Shown piece after piece: positions 28,326 to 37,371 of a DNA stretch of 64,000 bases. The position numbers were made by a program, and so were the translations under genes. This stretch comes from Acetivibrio saccincola (lineage in GTDB: Bacteria > Bacillota > Clostridia > Acetivibrionales > Acetivibrionaceae), in contig NZ_CP025197.1 in NCBI RefSeq assembly GCF_002844395.1, positions 248,001-312,000 of the forward strand, given 5' to 3'. Position 1 is the first letter of the stretch. Each line of letters starts with the position of its first letter. The notes beneath the pieces are model-generated. The model did no database searches. It saw nothing but the letters and a program-made list of their open reading frames with translations, and was not told the origin of the DNA.

Positions 28326-29795
28326 ATGTCAGCTGGATTTGGAGCTTTTGAAATAGCCCGCTCTGGAATGAATGTAAATGAAAGAGGTCTTTTTTCAACA
28401 GGTCACAATATATCAAATGTAAACACACCCGGCTACTCCAGGCAGCAGTCCGTCATTGCCACAGGACCGTATATCGGCGTAAGTGGCGGCAAATATCAAA
28501 TCGGGCTTGGTGCAAGTATACAGGAAACAAGGCAGATAAGACATATGTTTTTGGACAATATATACAGGCAGGAAAGTACAATTTTAGGATATTGGGAAAC
28601 AAGGGCAAAAACTTTTAATGATATAGAAGCTATTTTGGCAGAACCTTTAGGAAGTGGGTTGCAGGAAGTACTGAATCAATTCTGGGATTCCTGGCAGGAG
28701 CTTTCTAAAGATCCCAGCAGCCTTACAGCCAGGGCTTTGGTAAGGCAGAGGGCGGAATCCCTTGTATACAATATAAATCATGTAGGTATGCAGCTTGACA
28801 GGCTTCAGCATGATTTAAACTCAGAACTGCAGGTGAGAATAGAAGAGGTAAATGACATTACCCGCCAAATTGCACGCCTTAATGTGGAGATATTAAAGGT
28901 AGAGTCAACAAATGACAGGGCAAATGACTATAGAGACCAGAGAAATGTACTTTTAGACAGGCTGTCAAAACTTATTAATATAGATGTAACAGAAATGCAG
29001 GACGGCCAGCTTGCCGTAACCTGCGGCGGATATTTCCTCGTGTACAAAGGTGATAACACCAATATTTGTGCAAAGGAAAAGGAACCCGGTGATATATTTT
29101 TCACTCCTATGCTGGAAGATCCGGAAGGCATAGAGCTGCCTGTTAAAAGCGGGATAATAAAGGGACTTTTAGAGTCCAGGGGTGAATATATACATCCTGA
29201 GACTCCTATACAGTATGAAGATTTTAACTCATTGGATATAGTATCTAATTTAAAGAAAAGGTTAGACTACCTGGTAAACACCATTGTCAAAGAAATAAAC
29301 GATCTTCATAAAAGTGGAAGAACTTTGGGAAATACGTCTGACGGGGAAGATTTTTTCGCCCCCATAAACCCGGCATATCCCATAAGGATGGGTAATATAA
29401 AGCTAAACGATACTCTGTTGGATTTAAATAATATAGTTGCATCAGCAAACGGGGACAGCGGGGACAATACCATCAGCTTACAAATTGCAAATTTAAGGCA
29501 GCTTGCATTAATACAAGACGACAAAGGGCTGCTCACCTTTGATTCCTATTACCAGTCAATAATACTTGGTGTGGGAAATGGAGGTTCAGAGGCTATAAGA
29601 ATAAGTGAAAACCAAAATATGCTGGTTGTTTCTGCAGAGTCGCAAAGACAGTCCATTATGGGCGTATCTTTAGATGAAGAAATGTCAAATATGTTGAAGT
29701 ACCAGTTTGGATATTCTGCCTCTGCAAGAGTAATGAATGTTTTAGATGAAATGATAGATACCATAGTGAACAGAATGGGAATCACAGGAAGGTGA
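28326..29795 (+). CDS. flgK: Flagellar hook-associated protein FlgK (first copy)
   Basis: This 489-residue structural protein forms the hook-filament junction. The N-terminus reads FGAFEIARSGMNVNERGLFSTGHNISNVNTPGYSRQ, the rod/hook-family signature, and the C-terminus has SLDEEMSNMLKYQFGYSASARVMNVLDEMIDTIVNRMG. A second flgK-like gene follows after 6 bases. Which copy builds the junction cannot be told from sequence. Confidence 0.93.
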   Translation: MSAGFGAFEIARSGMNVNERGLFSTGHNISNVNTPGYSRQQSVIATGPYIGVSGGKYQIGLGASIQETRQIRHMFLDNIYRQESTILGYWETRAKTFNDIEAILAEPLGSGLQEVLNQFWDSWQELSKDPSSLTARALVRQRAESLVYNINHVGMQLDRLQHDLNSELQVRIEEVNDITRQIARLNVEILKVESTNDRANDYRDQRNVLLDRLSKLINIDVTEMQDGQLAVTCGGYFLVYKGDNTNICAKEKEPGDIFFTPMLEDPEGIELPVKSGIIKGLLESRGEYIHPETPIQYEDFNSLDIVSNLKKRLDYLVNTIVKEINDLHKSGRTLGNTSDGEDFFAPINPAYPIRMGNIKLNDTLLDLNNIVASANGDSGDNTISLQIANLRQLALIQDDKGLLTFDSYYQSIILGVGNGGSEAIRISENQNMLVVSAESQRQSIMGVSLDEEMSNMLKYQFGYSASARVMNVLDEMIDTIVNRMGITGR

Positions 29796-29801
29796 TAAAT
29801 T

Positions 29802-31370
29802 ATGAGAGCGTCTTTTTTCGGGCTTAACGTTGCACTAAGGGGACTTTATACATCCCAGAGGAATTTGGATGTTATAAACCACAATATATCAAATGTGAAT
29901 ACACCAGGCTATTCCAGGCAGGTAACAGAACAGGTTGCCTCAAGACCCATACCCCTTTTAAACGGTACGGGAATGCTGGGTACAGGTTCTGAGGTTATTT
30001 CAATAAAAAGGCTAAGGGATGAGTATTTGGATTTTAAATACTGGAGTGAAAACACATCTTACAGCGAGTGGCGGGCAAAAAAGACGGTATTGTCTGATAT
30101 TGAGGCCATGTTAAATGAACCATCAGACAGCGGTTTTAATGTAATATTAGATGAGTTTTTTAATTCGCTCCAGGAGCTTTCAAAGGACCCCGGAAGCCTT
30201 GCGGTAAGGACTTTAGTTAGGCAAACAGGTGAAACCCTTACAAAATACTTTAACAGTCTGGCAAGTTATTTTGAGGAGCTTCAATATGATATAAACCATC
30301 AGATAGACACCAAGGTGGCTGAAATAAATTCTTTAGGTCTTCAAATCCAGCAGCTGAATAAGCAGATATACACTTCTGAACTGGACGGGAATCTGGCAAA
30401 TGATTTAAGGGATAAGAGAACTGTTTTAATAGACCAGCTTTCACAAATTATAAATATAGATGTAAATGAAGTGGTGGTAGGAAAACTTCCGGACGGCAGA
30501 AGCGACATACACATGGTTATCACCATAAGCGGCAAAGCGTTTATAGATCATTTTGACTTTAGCCCCCTTGCAGTAATTCAGAGGGAAGAGAAGTTAAATG
30601 ATGAGGACATTGAAAAGCTTTTTGAAGTTAGATGGGCAGACGGAAACTACCTTAACATAAAAAGCGGGGAATTAAGAGGACTTTTAGATGTGCGGGACGG
30701 AAATGAGGGTATAAACGGAACTCCGGCATATAAGGGAATACCTTTTTACATAAGGAGGCTAAATGAGTTTGTAAGGACTTTTGCCATGGCGTTTAATGAG
30801 GGATATATAGATGGTACTGATGGTCCGGGGCATGTGGATGGATACGGGCTATCTTATGAAGGAGATCCTCCGGTTACAGGAATAAGGTTTTTTACAATGA
30901 GAGGAGAAGACGGAAACCCTGTAAACAGTGAATATTTTGCTATGGATTTAACTGACGCCTATGAAAAAATAACTGCCAAAAACTTTTCACTGTCAGCTGA
31001 TATTTTGGAGGATTTAAATAAAATAGCAGCAGCAGACAAACCTTATGAGATAGGTAATATAGTTAATTTAAATGAACTGATAAAAATGAGGCACAACCCC
31101 CACATGTTTTCAGAGGGCGCGCCGGAAGACTATATGGTATCTATAGTATCCACCATTGGAATTGATTCACAGCAGGCCATCAGGATTACAGACAATCAAA
31201 AATCCATATTGAGGCAGATTGAAAACAGAAGGTTTTCACATTCAGGAGTATCTTTGGATGAAGAAATGGCAGATATGGTAAGACATCAGCACGCATATAC
31301 AGCAGCTGCCAGAATGATAAATACAATGGCTGAAATATACGATTTGCTTGTTAACAGGCTTGGAGTATAG
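29802..31370 (+). CDS. flgK: Flagellar hook-associated protein FlgK (second copy)
   Basis: This 522-residue paralogue of the upstream gene shares the HNISNVNTPGYSRQ motif and the end SLDEEMADMVRHQHAYTAAARMINTMAEIYDLLVNRLG. The middle domain differs, with a long insert (FARFxx-like loops replaced by the DGPGHVDGYGLSYEGDPP region around residue 345). Tandem flgK genes are unusual, so this could be a specialised junction or cap-region protein. It is part of the flgM-flgN-flgK-flgK-flgL operon. Confidence 0.92.
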   Translation: MRASFFGLNVALRGLYTSQRNLDVINHNISNVNTPGYSRQVTEQVASRPIPLLNGTGMLGTGSEVISIKRLRDEYLDFKYWSENTSYSEWRAKKTVLSDIEAMLNEPSDSGFNVILDEFFNSLQELSKDPGSLAVRTLVRQTGETLTKYFNSLASYFEELQYDINHQIDTKVAEINSLGLQIQQLNKQIYTSELDGNLANDLRDKRTVLIDQLSQIINIDVNEVVVGKLPDGRSDIHMVITISGKAFIDHFDFSPLAVIQREEKLNDEDIEKLFEVRWADGNYLNIKSGELRGLLDVRDGNEGINGTPAYKGIPFYIRRLNEFVRTFAMAFNEGYIDGTDGPGHVDGYGLSYEGDPPVTGIRFFTMRGEDGNPVNSEYFAMDLTDAYEKITAKNFSLSADILEDLNKIAAADKPYEIGNIVNLNELIKMRHNPHMFSEGAPEDYMVSIVSTIGIDSQQAIRITDNQKSILRQIENRRFSHSGVSLDEEMADMVRHQHAYTAAARMINTMAEIYDLLVNRLGV

Positions 31371-31392
31371 ATAATGCCTTGGAGGGGTTAAC

Positions 31393-32304
31393 ATGAGAGT
31401 TACAAACAGAATGCTTATAAATAATATGATAAACAATATAGGTGCAAACCTTAGGAGAATGGAAAAATACCAAAACCGCCTTGCTACAGGGAAGAAAATA
31501 AATGTTCCTTCAGATGACCCTGTTGTTGCGGCAAGGGCCTTAAAGCTCAGGACAGATGTATCACGATTGGAGCAGTACGACAGAAACGTAAAGGATGCCA
31601 TGTCCTGGATGGAGATAACGGAGTCTGCGTTGGCTAATATCACCGATATACTGCACAGGGCAAGGGTGTTGGCAGTCCAGGGGGCAAATGGAACCCAAAC
31701 CCCGGATGATACTCAAAAAATAGCAGAAGAGGTTAAGCAATTAAAGCATCAGTTAATTCAAGTTGCAAATTCTACATATTCAGGAAGATATATTTTTTCC
31801 GGGTTTAAAACTGATCAAAAACTTTTGGATGAAGATGGCAATTTTGTAATTGATGTAAATAATGATGTTGAAAAAATAGTGTATGAAGTTGATATAGGAG
31901 ACGATATTCATATAAATTTAACAGGCGGTAATGTTTTTAACAGTGGGGCAGATGCAGCAGCCGGAAGTACTCCCACTATGTTAGAGCTTTTTAATAATTT
32001 TATTACGGCACTGGAAGCCGGTGACCACAGTACAGTAGGCGGGTTTATTGACGATATAGATGGACATATGGATAATATTGCAAGGGTGCGTGCTGACGTT
32101 GGTGCCAGATACAACAGGCTTGAACTTACAGAAAACAGGCTCAGTAAAAATATTTATAACTTTACAAAACTTATGAGTGAAAATGAAGACATAGACCAGG
32201 CTGAAAACATTATGCTTCTAAAGAGTGAGGAAAATGTGTACAGGGCATCTTTAGCAGGTGGTGCAAGAATAATTCAACCAACTTTAATGGACTTTTTAAG
32301 GTAG
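31393..32304 (+). CDS. flgL: Flagellar hook-associated protein FlgL
   Basis: This 303-residue protein is the second junction protein between hook and filament. It has flagellin-like helices at both ends: MRVTNRMLINNMINNIGANLRRMEKYQNRLATGKKINVPSDDPVVAARAL, then GRYIFSGFKTDQ and the C-terminal RVRADVGARYNRLELTENRL. GGAGG precedes the ATG. Position after flgK is standard. Confidence 0.95.
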   Translation: MRVTNRMLINNMINNIGANLRRMEKYQNRLATGKKINVPSDDPVVAARALKLRTDVSRLEQYDRNVKDAMSWMEITESALANITDILHRARVLAVQGANGTQTPDDTQKIAEEVKQLKHQLIQVANSTYSGRYIFSGFKTDQKLLDEDGNFVIDVNNDVEKIVYEVDIGDDIHINLTGGNVFNSGADAAAGSTPTMLELFNNFITALEAGDHSTVGGFIDDIDGHMDNIARVRADVGARYNRLELTENRLSKNIYNFTKLMSENEDIDQAENIMLLKSEENVYRASLAGGARIIQPTLMDFLR

Positions 32305-32337
32305 GGCTTTGGGCAATAAATTTCAGAGGTGTTATAT

Positions 32338-32919
32338 ATGGATATCAGAATTACCACCACTGATGCTAAAATTGGCATAGAGACAATAAATGCAAGGCTT
32401 GAAAGGAAAAGCAATCCTGCCAGGATGGAAATCAGGCAAAAGCAAGCCCTATTGGAAATAGAGACAGAGAAGCCAAAGATAAAAATAGATCAGTATGAGG
32501 CATTTGCAAGTGCCGGGCGGAAAAACAATTTGGATCTGGCAGTGGAAATTGCCCAGGTGGGATATCAAAGGGTTATGGAGTACATTGCAGAAAAAGCGGA
32601 AGAAGGTGACAGGTTAGCTGCAATACATATAAAAGAAGACCCTATTGTTGAATTTGGAGAAAAGGCTGTGTATGTCCAACAAAGGGAATTTAACATAGAC
32701 TTTATTCCGAAGGCAAGACCCAAAATAACAGTTGAAGAAGGAGAAGTGAAGGTAGAACTTGCCGGAGGACCAAATGCCTTTTTTGACAAAGTAAAAATAA
32801 ATTTTGTACCCCACACTTACGATACAAAGTATATACCGGGAAAGGTTAATATATATATGATCCAATATCCTTCTGTGGAAATAGAGTATGTAGGGAACAA
32901 TATAGATCAATATGTGTAA
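32338..32919 (+). CDS. DUF6470 / YviE-like flagellar-region protein
   Basis: This 193-residue soluble protein has an N-terminal block [35 protein letters not shown] and repeated ISV-like beta stretches. It corresponds by position to Bacillus yviE, between flgL and fliW. Start ATG at 32338 with AGAGGTG 6 bases upstream; a GTG at 32329 overlaps that site. Function is not established for the family. Confidence 0.8.
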   Translation: MDIRITTTDAKIGIETINARLERKSNPARMEIRQKQALLEIETEKPKIKIDQYEAFASAGRKNNLDLAVEIAQVGYQRVMEYIAEKAEEGDRLAAIHIKEDPIVEFGEKAVYVQQREFNIDFIPKARPKITVEEGEVKVELAGGPNAFFDKVKINFVPHTYDTKYIPGKVNIYMIQYPSVEIEYVGNNIDQYV

Positions 32920-32932
32920 ATTGGAGGAGAAA

Positions 32933-33433
32933 ATGCTTTTAAAAACAAAACATTTTGGAGAAATTAATATTGATGAGAAGAAGATAATAAACTTTGAAGA
33001 CGGTATACCAGGGTTTGAAAATGAAAAGCGGTTTATCGTCCTGTATGAGGGAGATGACAAATCCCCTTTCAGGTGGATGCAGAGCATTGACAACCCTGAC
33101 TTAGCCTTTGCAATGGTAGACCCTATCATGATTGTCCCTGATTATGACGGTGAAATACCAAAGGAGGCTGTGGAGAAGCTTGAAATAGAAAAACCGGAGG
33201 ATATAATGGTACTATCCATAGTGGTTGTAAGGGAAGAAGTTGAAAAAATCAGTATGAACCTTAAAGCACCTATTATTATCAATACAAAAAATAATAAAGG
33301 TATGCAGGTTATTCTTGACACAGACAGATATTCTGTGAGACACTATATTGTAGATGAACTGCAAAGACAGGAGGTAAAAATAGGTGCTGGTGTTGACACG
33401 GAAGAGAAACGAGTCTATAGTGGTAGGCGATAA
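32933..33433 (+). CDS. fliW: Flagellar assembly factor FliW
   Basis: This 166-residue protein binds free flagellin and otherwise sequesters CsrA, so it couples flagellin secretion to translation of hag. [31 protein letters not shown] and [18 protein letters not shown] are family signatures. The in-frame ATG at 32912 overlaps the preceding stop and the GGAGGAG site; the ATG at 32933 follows that site. Its last 50 bases overlap csrA. Confidence 0.93.
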   Translation: MLLKTKHFGEINIDEKKIINFEDGIPGFENEKRFIVLYEGDDKSPFRWMQSIDNPDLAFAMVDPIMIVPDYDGEIPKEAVEKLEIEKPEDIMVLSIVVVREEVEKISMNLKAPIIINTKNNKGMQVILDTDRYSVRHYIVDELQRQEVKIGAGVDTEEKRVYSGRR

Positions 33434-33605
33434 TATAGAAATTACAGTTGTTGATATACAAGGGGATCAGGTACGTATAGGTATCAATGCCCCTAAAAGT
33501 GTTTCAATTCACAGAAAAGAAATTTACCTTGAAATCCAGGCTGAAAACAAAAAGGCGGCAGATGTAAAGAAAGTGAATCTAAAGGATTTATTAAAGAACG
33601 AATAG
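33384..33605 (+). CDS. csrA: Carbon storage regulator CsrA
   Basis: This 73-residue dimeric RNA-binding protein blocks ribosome access by binding GGA loops. It reads [48 protein letters not shown], the whole family core with the key Leu4, Arg6 and Arg44-region residues. The start is GTG at 33384, with AGGAGG 9 bases upstream, both inside the 3' end of fliW. The overlap of 50 bases suggests tight coupling of the FliW and CsrA levels. The likely target is the hag leader immediately downstream. Confidence 0.95.
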   Translation: MLVLTRKRNESIVVGDNIEITVVDIQGDQVRIGINAPKSVSIHRKEIYLEIQAENKKAADVKKVNLKDLLKNE

Positions 33606-33661
33606 CACATAGCTTCTTTTTCAATTCAATTTACAATTCGGATTTTTTCTTAAAAAAAGTA

Positions 33662-33689
33662 TAAAGTTAATCATAATTTATAACGATAT
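33662..33689 (+). promoter_or_regulatory. Sigma-D type promoter of hag
   Basis: TAAA (33662-33665), 16 bases, then AACGATAT (33682-33689) fits the sigma-D consensus. Transcription from about 33697 would give flagellin mRNA a leader of about 110 bases. Confidence 0.65.
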
Positions 33690-33713
33690 ATAAAATAGGA
33701 AACTGATATAAAG

Positions 33714-33745
33714 AGCCTTATCACACACATAGAAAGGCTTTTTAT
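33714..33745 (+). terminator. Weak hairpin with T tract in the hag leader
   Basis: AGCCTT (33714-33719) pairs with AAGGCT (33734-33739), followed by TTTTTAT. It may end transcripts from csrA, but it lies downstream of the sigma-D promoter, so it could also act as an mRNA-stabilising leader hairpin. Confidence 0.35.
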
Positions 33746-33759
33746 ATAAATCAAAAACA

Positions 33760-33799
33760 GAGCCAATCAAGGACGGTTGGTTCTAAAAAAACAAGGAGG
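33760..33799 (+). promoter_or_regulatory. CsrA-binding leader of hag: GGA-loop hairpin plus GGA in the ribosome binding site
   Basis: GAGCCAATC (33760-33768) and GGTTGGTTC (33775-33783) form a 9-bp stem with a six-base loop AAGGAC, which presents GGA exactly as CsrA prefers. A second site, ACAAGGAGG (33791-33799), is the ribosome binding site of hag itself. This two-site layout parallels the Bacillus hag leader, where bound CsrA blocks translation. Confidence 0.7.
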
Positions 33800-33808
33800 T
33801 ATTTTATT

Positions 33809-35020
33809 ATGCGTATCAACAATAACCTAATGGCTATTAACACACACAGACAACTAGGAATCACAAATACTGCAAGTTCAAAATCAATGGAAAAGTTATC
33901 ATCAGGGTTTAGAATTAACCGTGCTGGTGATGACGCTGCAGGTCTTGCAATTTCTGAAAAAATGAGAGGTCAAATAAGAGGTCTTACTCAAGCATCAAGA
34001 AATGCTCAAGACACAATATCATTAATCCAAACAGCAGAGGGAGCATTGACAGAATCTCATGCGATCCTTCAAAGAATGAGAGAACTAGCGGTACAGGCTG
34101 CGAACGATACAAACACAGACTCAGACAGAAAAGAACTTCAAAATGAGGTTAAGCAGCTTATTTCTGAGTTGGATAGAATAGGTAACACAACTGAATTTAA
34201 CACCAAGAAGCTTTTAGATGGCTCAGCTAAAGGTGTTAAAGAAGCAGTTGATGGAAGTATGAGGATTAATAATAACTCAGCACTTACTTTGAATGTGGGC
34301 ACTAGTGCACTTGCTACGATCAAAGAGAGCACACTAGTTGATGGTGCGTATATGATTATTAAAGTAGATCATAAAACAGGTAATAATGGAACTGCTGAAT
34401 TTGCAGCTACTAATTACAAGGTAATTGGTCCAGATGGAAAAGAAACAACAGAAATTACATTTACAGCTGATGGAGGTGGCATTACATTTGGTTCAAGCAT
34501 GGTAGATGTTACTGGCGGTGTTACTATTAACCTTGCTACTGGTCTCACATTACATGAAAATATGAAAGTTGGAGAGAGTATTACCTTTGTATTCAGTGCA
34601 GCTGAAGAAGCATCAGATGCATTAGACGATTCAATAATGGCACAAATAGGTGCTAATGCAGGTCAAACAGCATTTATATCAATTGGTGATATGAGAGCGG
34701 CTGCATTAGGTGTTGATGAAATAGACATATCCAGTAAATTTGGAGCACAAGTAGCTATAGAAACAGTTAATAATGCACTTGAAAAGGTATCTACTCAAAG
34801 ATCTGCACTAGGTGCTATGCAAAACCGTCTGGAGCATACAATTAAAAACTTAGACACGTCTGCTGAAAACTTGCAAGCATCTGAATCAAGAATCAGAGAC
34901 GTAGACATGGCTAAGGAAATGATGGAATTTACAAAACAAAACATATTACAGCAGGCAGCTCAAGCGATGCTTGCACAAGCAAACCAAGCTCCTCAAGGTG
35001 TGCTACAGTTATTAAGATAA
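33809..35020 (+). CDS. hag: Flagellin
   Basis: This 403-residue filament subunit has conserved D0/D1 ends: [59 protein letters not shown] at the start, and [38 protein letters not shown] with [16 protein letters not shown] at the end. The middle (about 150-290) is variable, rich in Thr, Gly and Ser, and is the probable site of glycosylation by the downstream island. A strong terminator follows at 35046. Confidence 0.97.
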   Translation: MRINNNLMAINTHRQLGITNTASSKSMEKLSSGFRINRAGDDAAGLAISEKMRGQIRGLTQASRNAQDTISLIQTAEGALTESHAILQRMRELAVQAANDTNTDSDRKELQNEVKQLISELDRIGNTTEFNTKKLLDGSAKGVKEAVDGSMRINNNSALTLNVGTSALATIKESTLVDGAYMIIKVDHKTGNNGTAEFAATNYKVIGPDGKETTEITFTADGGGITFGSSMVDVTGGVTINLATGLTLHENMKVGESITFVFSAAEEASDALDDSIMAQIGANAGQTAFISIGDMRAAALGVDEIDISSKFGAQVAIETVNNALEKVSTQRSALGAMQNRLEHTIKNLDTSAENLQASESRIRDVDMAKEMMEFTKQNILQQAAQAMLAQANQAPQGVLQLLR

Positions 35021-35045
35021 TTGTAATTGGTTTAATATTGTTGTA

Positions 35046-35086
35046 CTTCAAAAAAAGAGGAGATTTTATCTCCTCTTTTTTGAAGG
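35046..35086 (+). terminator. Terminator of hag
   Basis: CTTCAAAAAAAGAGGAGAT and ATCTCCTCTTTTTTGAAG form a long perfect stem around TTT, with the U tract in its descending arm. Confidence 0.9.
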
Positions 35087-35121
35087 TTATTATTATAGAA
35101 GAGAATGGGAGAATAAAAAGT

Positions 35122-35379
35122 ATGAGTATACTTCAAGGACTAGAAAACATTCAAGAATATATTTTTGAGTATGATATAAATAAAGTAAAAAGTAGTATAC
35201 AAGGATTAATTGAAAAATTAATGTCTTTGTTTAAAGAAGCCGATAAAGATGAAGTAAAGATTTTAAATGAAGTGTTTTCATATATGAATATTGCCCTTGC
35301 GAACAAAGATTACCTTTTATTAGCTGATTTAATAGAATATGAACTTGCTCCATTTATAAAAAACGAGAAGAGAGGCTGA
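35122..35379 (+). CDS. Small helical protein upstream of Maf
   Basis: This 85-residue acidic helical protein reads MSILQGLENIQEYIFEYDINKVKSSIQGLIEKLMSLFKEADKDEVKILNEVF. No family was recognised. Its place between flagellin and the Maf glycosyltransferase, 4 bases before the latter, suggests a partner in flagellin modification or chaperoning; it is shorter than FliS and lacks its signature. The ATG at 35122 has GGGAG 10 bases upstream; an in-frame start at 35038 lies before the hag terminator and was rejected. Confidence 0.65.
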   Translation: MSILQGLENIQEYIFEYDINKVKSSIQGLIEKLMSLFKEADKDEVKILNEVFSYMNIALANKDYLLLADLIEYELAPFIKNEKRG

Positions 35380-35383
35380 ATAT

Positions 35384-37237
35384 ATGACTGATTTATATCG
35401 GAAAAATTTATTGTTTTTTAAAAAGAGAAGTCCTGTACTATACAAAACTATCACTTCAGAAAAACCTCTATATGAAACAAAGATAGAAAAAGTACAGGGA
35501 CAATTTAATTATATATTGGAGACTGAAAAAAGTAGATGCTTTATACACAGTATGTATAATATTGAAAGGGAGACTGAAAAAGTTTTTGAAAAGGCAGATA
35601 AAAGTGCTAGTGCATTAATTTTATTTGGAATGGGTGCAGGATATTATTTTCCGTATATAAAAAAGAATTTTCCACATTTAAAGCACCTTGTTATTGTCGA
35701 GCCAAATCTTGAGTTTTTCAGGGAGATGTTAAAATTTATCGATTTTAGGGAATTAAACTCTAACATAAAAAGTGTTATGCTTTTAATTAATAAAAGTCCT
35801 GAGGAAGCTGTTGAATTTTTAATTGGGGAGTTTAAAAAGTATTTGAATTTAGGAGTTGAAATTGTATCAAATATTTCATACAGAACTATTTATGAGGGAT
35901 ATTTTGAATTTTTGCATAAAAAAATTATAGAGAACCTTCGTAACACAATTGTTAACACAGCCACTTTAAAATTTATTAGCAACAGAGATACAATAAATTT
36001 CTTTAACAATATTCACAACAAAACCCTTGAATTTGAAAAGATAGCTTCTATATTTAAGGACAGACCAGCAATTCTTGTTTCAGCAGGACCTTCTTTGAAT
36101 AAAAATATGCATTTATTAAAAGATTTAAAAGACAAAGCTATAATTGTGGCAGTAGGAAGTGCTATAAAAATACTTCACAATAATGGGATAGTACCTCATT
36201 TTAGAGTGGCTATTGACGGTGGAGAAAATGAAATGAAAATTTTTGAAGGCATTGATACTTCTAATTCTATTTTATTATATTCTAATTCAATATATCATGA
36301 AATATTGCCAGAATATAGAGGACCTAAAGTTAGTTTTCATCTAAATACTATGCCATTAGAAAAATATTTAAGAACAAAAGTAGAGGAAAATTTAATTACA
36401 ATAAGAAGTGGATTTTCTGTTGCAAATGTTGCATTTGACTTATTGTGTAAATCAGGATGTTCTAAAATTATTATAATAGGGCAGGATTTATGTTATACAG
36501 GAGGAAAAAACTATGCAAAAGGTTCTTGGAATAATGATGATATTAATTTAAATAAAAAGGGTTATATAAAAACCTTTGATATATTTGGTAATGAAGTTTA
36601 TACTACCAGACCATACCTTGGAATGAAGAATCTTTTTGAGAGGCTCTATAAGTTTTATAGTTCCGTTCCAGTTGTAAATGCAACAGAAGGAGGATTAAAT
36701 ATTGAGGGTTTTGTTAATTCAACTTTAGATAGCGAAACAAAATTATTAAATAAAATAGAAAACATCCAATCTGAAATTGAAGAGATAAACGAGAGGTACA
36801 ATTGTGAAGGGGGCATAGCTTTTGAAAAATATAGAGATATTTTTAGTGAAATGATTATGGATTTTAATGAAGTATTAAGAATAAGTGAGAATGTTATAAG
36901 AAGAATTAAAAAATTACAAAGATATAAGGAAAAAAATATAGCTAAGGAAAGAACATTAAGAGAATTAGAAGAAATAAATGATCTTGGGAAAACTTATGCT
37001 GAGAGTGAAGTTTCTTTGAAAGTGATTTTACCGGCACTTCATCAAATAATTGAGTCTTATGGCATTGTATATGGGTATCGCGGAAAAGATGATAAAAAAA
37101 GAATAGATTCATTGGAAAAAGTTAGTCTATTAGTTATTACAGAAATATATGAATATGCAGAGTTAATAAAGGAATGTTTGAAATTAAATTTACAGCATGA
37201 AAGGTGTGTAATTAATTACAAAACAGTTTCTCAGTAG
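35384..37237 (+). CDS. maf: Motility-associated factor (Maf, DUF115) glycosyltransferase
   Basis: This 617-residue protein matches the Maf family, which transfers nonulosonic acids (pseudaminic or legionaminic acid) to Ser/Thr of flagellin in the cytoplasm before export. Family blocks are ALILFGMGAGYYFPYIKKNFPHLKHLVIVEPNLEFF, the central DUF115 core RPAILVSAGPSLNKNMHLLKDLKDKAIIVAVGSAIKILHNNGIVPHFRVAIDGGE, and IIIIGQDLCYTGGKNYAKG. The C-terminal part is helical. Full-length. It is followed by the sugar synthesis genes. Confidence 0.92.
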   Translation: MTDLYRKNLLFFKKRSPVLYKTITSEKPLYETKIEKVQGQFNYILETEKSRCFIHSMYNIERETEKVFEKADKSASALILFGMGAGYYFPYIKKNFPHLKHLVIVEPNLEFFREMLKFIDFRELNSNIKSVMLLINKSPEEAVEFLIGEFKKYLNLGVEIVSNISYRTIYEGYFEFLHKKIIENLRNTIVNTATLKFISNRDTINFFNNIHNKTLEFEKIASIFKDRPAILVSAGPSLNKNMHLLKDLKDKAIIVAVGSAIKILHNNGIVPHFRVAIDGGENEMKIFEGIDTSNSILLYSNSIYHEILPEYRGPKVSFHLNTMPLEKYLRTKVEENLITIRSGFSVANVAFDLLCKSGCSKIIIIGQDLCYTGGKNYAKGSWNNDDINLNKKGYIKTFDIFGNEVYTTRPYLGMKNLFERLYKFYSSVPVVNATEGGLNIEGFVNSTLDSETKLLNKIENIQSEIEEINERYNCEGGIAFEKYRDIFSEMIMDFNEVLRISENVIRRIKKLQRYKEKNIAKERTLRELEEINDLGKTYAESEVSLKVILPALHQIIESYGIVYGYRGKDDKKRIDSLEKVSLLVITEIYEYAELIKECLKLNLQHERCVINYKTVSQ

Positions 37238-37371
37238 TGTAAAATAATACTTTTTGCAGTTGTAGATTAAAGATATATTTGTACACTTCGCATGTTTAAT
37301 TTAAACACATATTAAGATATTTATATGAAGGTTCCTAATCGTATTAACAAATGAGGAAGGGAGAGTTATAC

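Noticed and set aside
35038-35121. Upstream start for the small gene before maf
   Set aside because: It would place the start within the hag terminator hairpin; the ATG at 35122 has a proper ribosome binding site.
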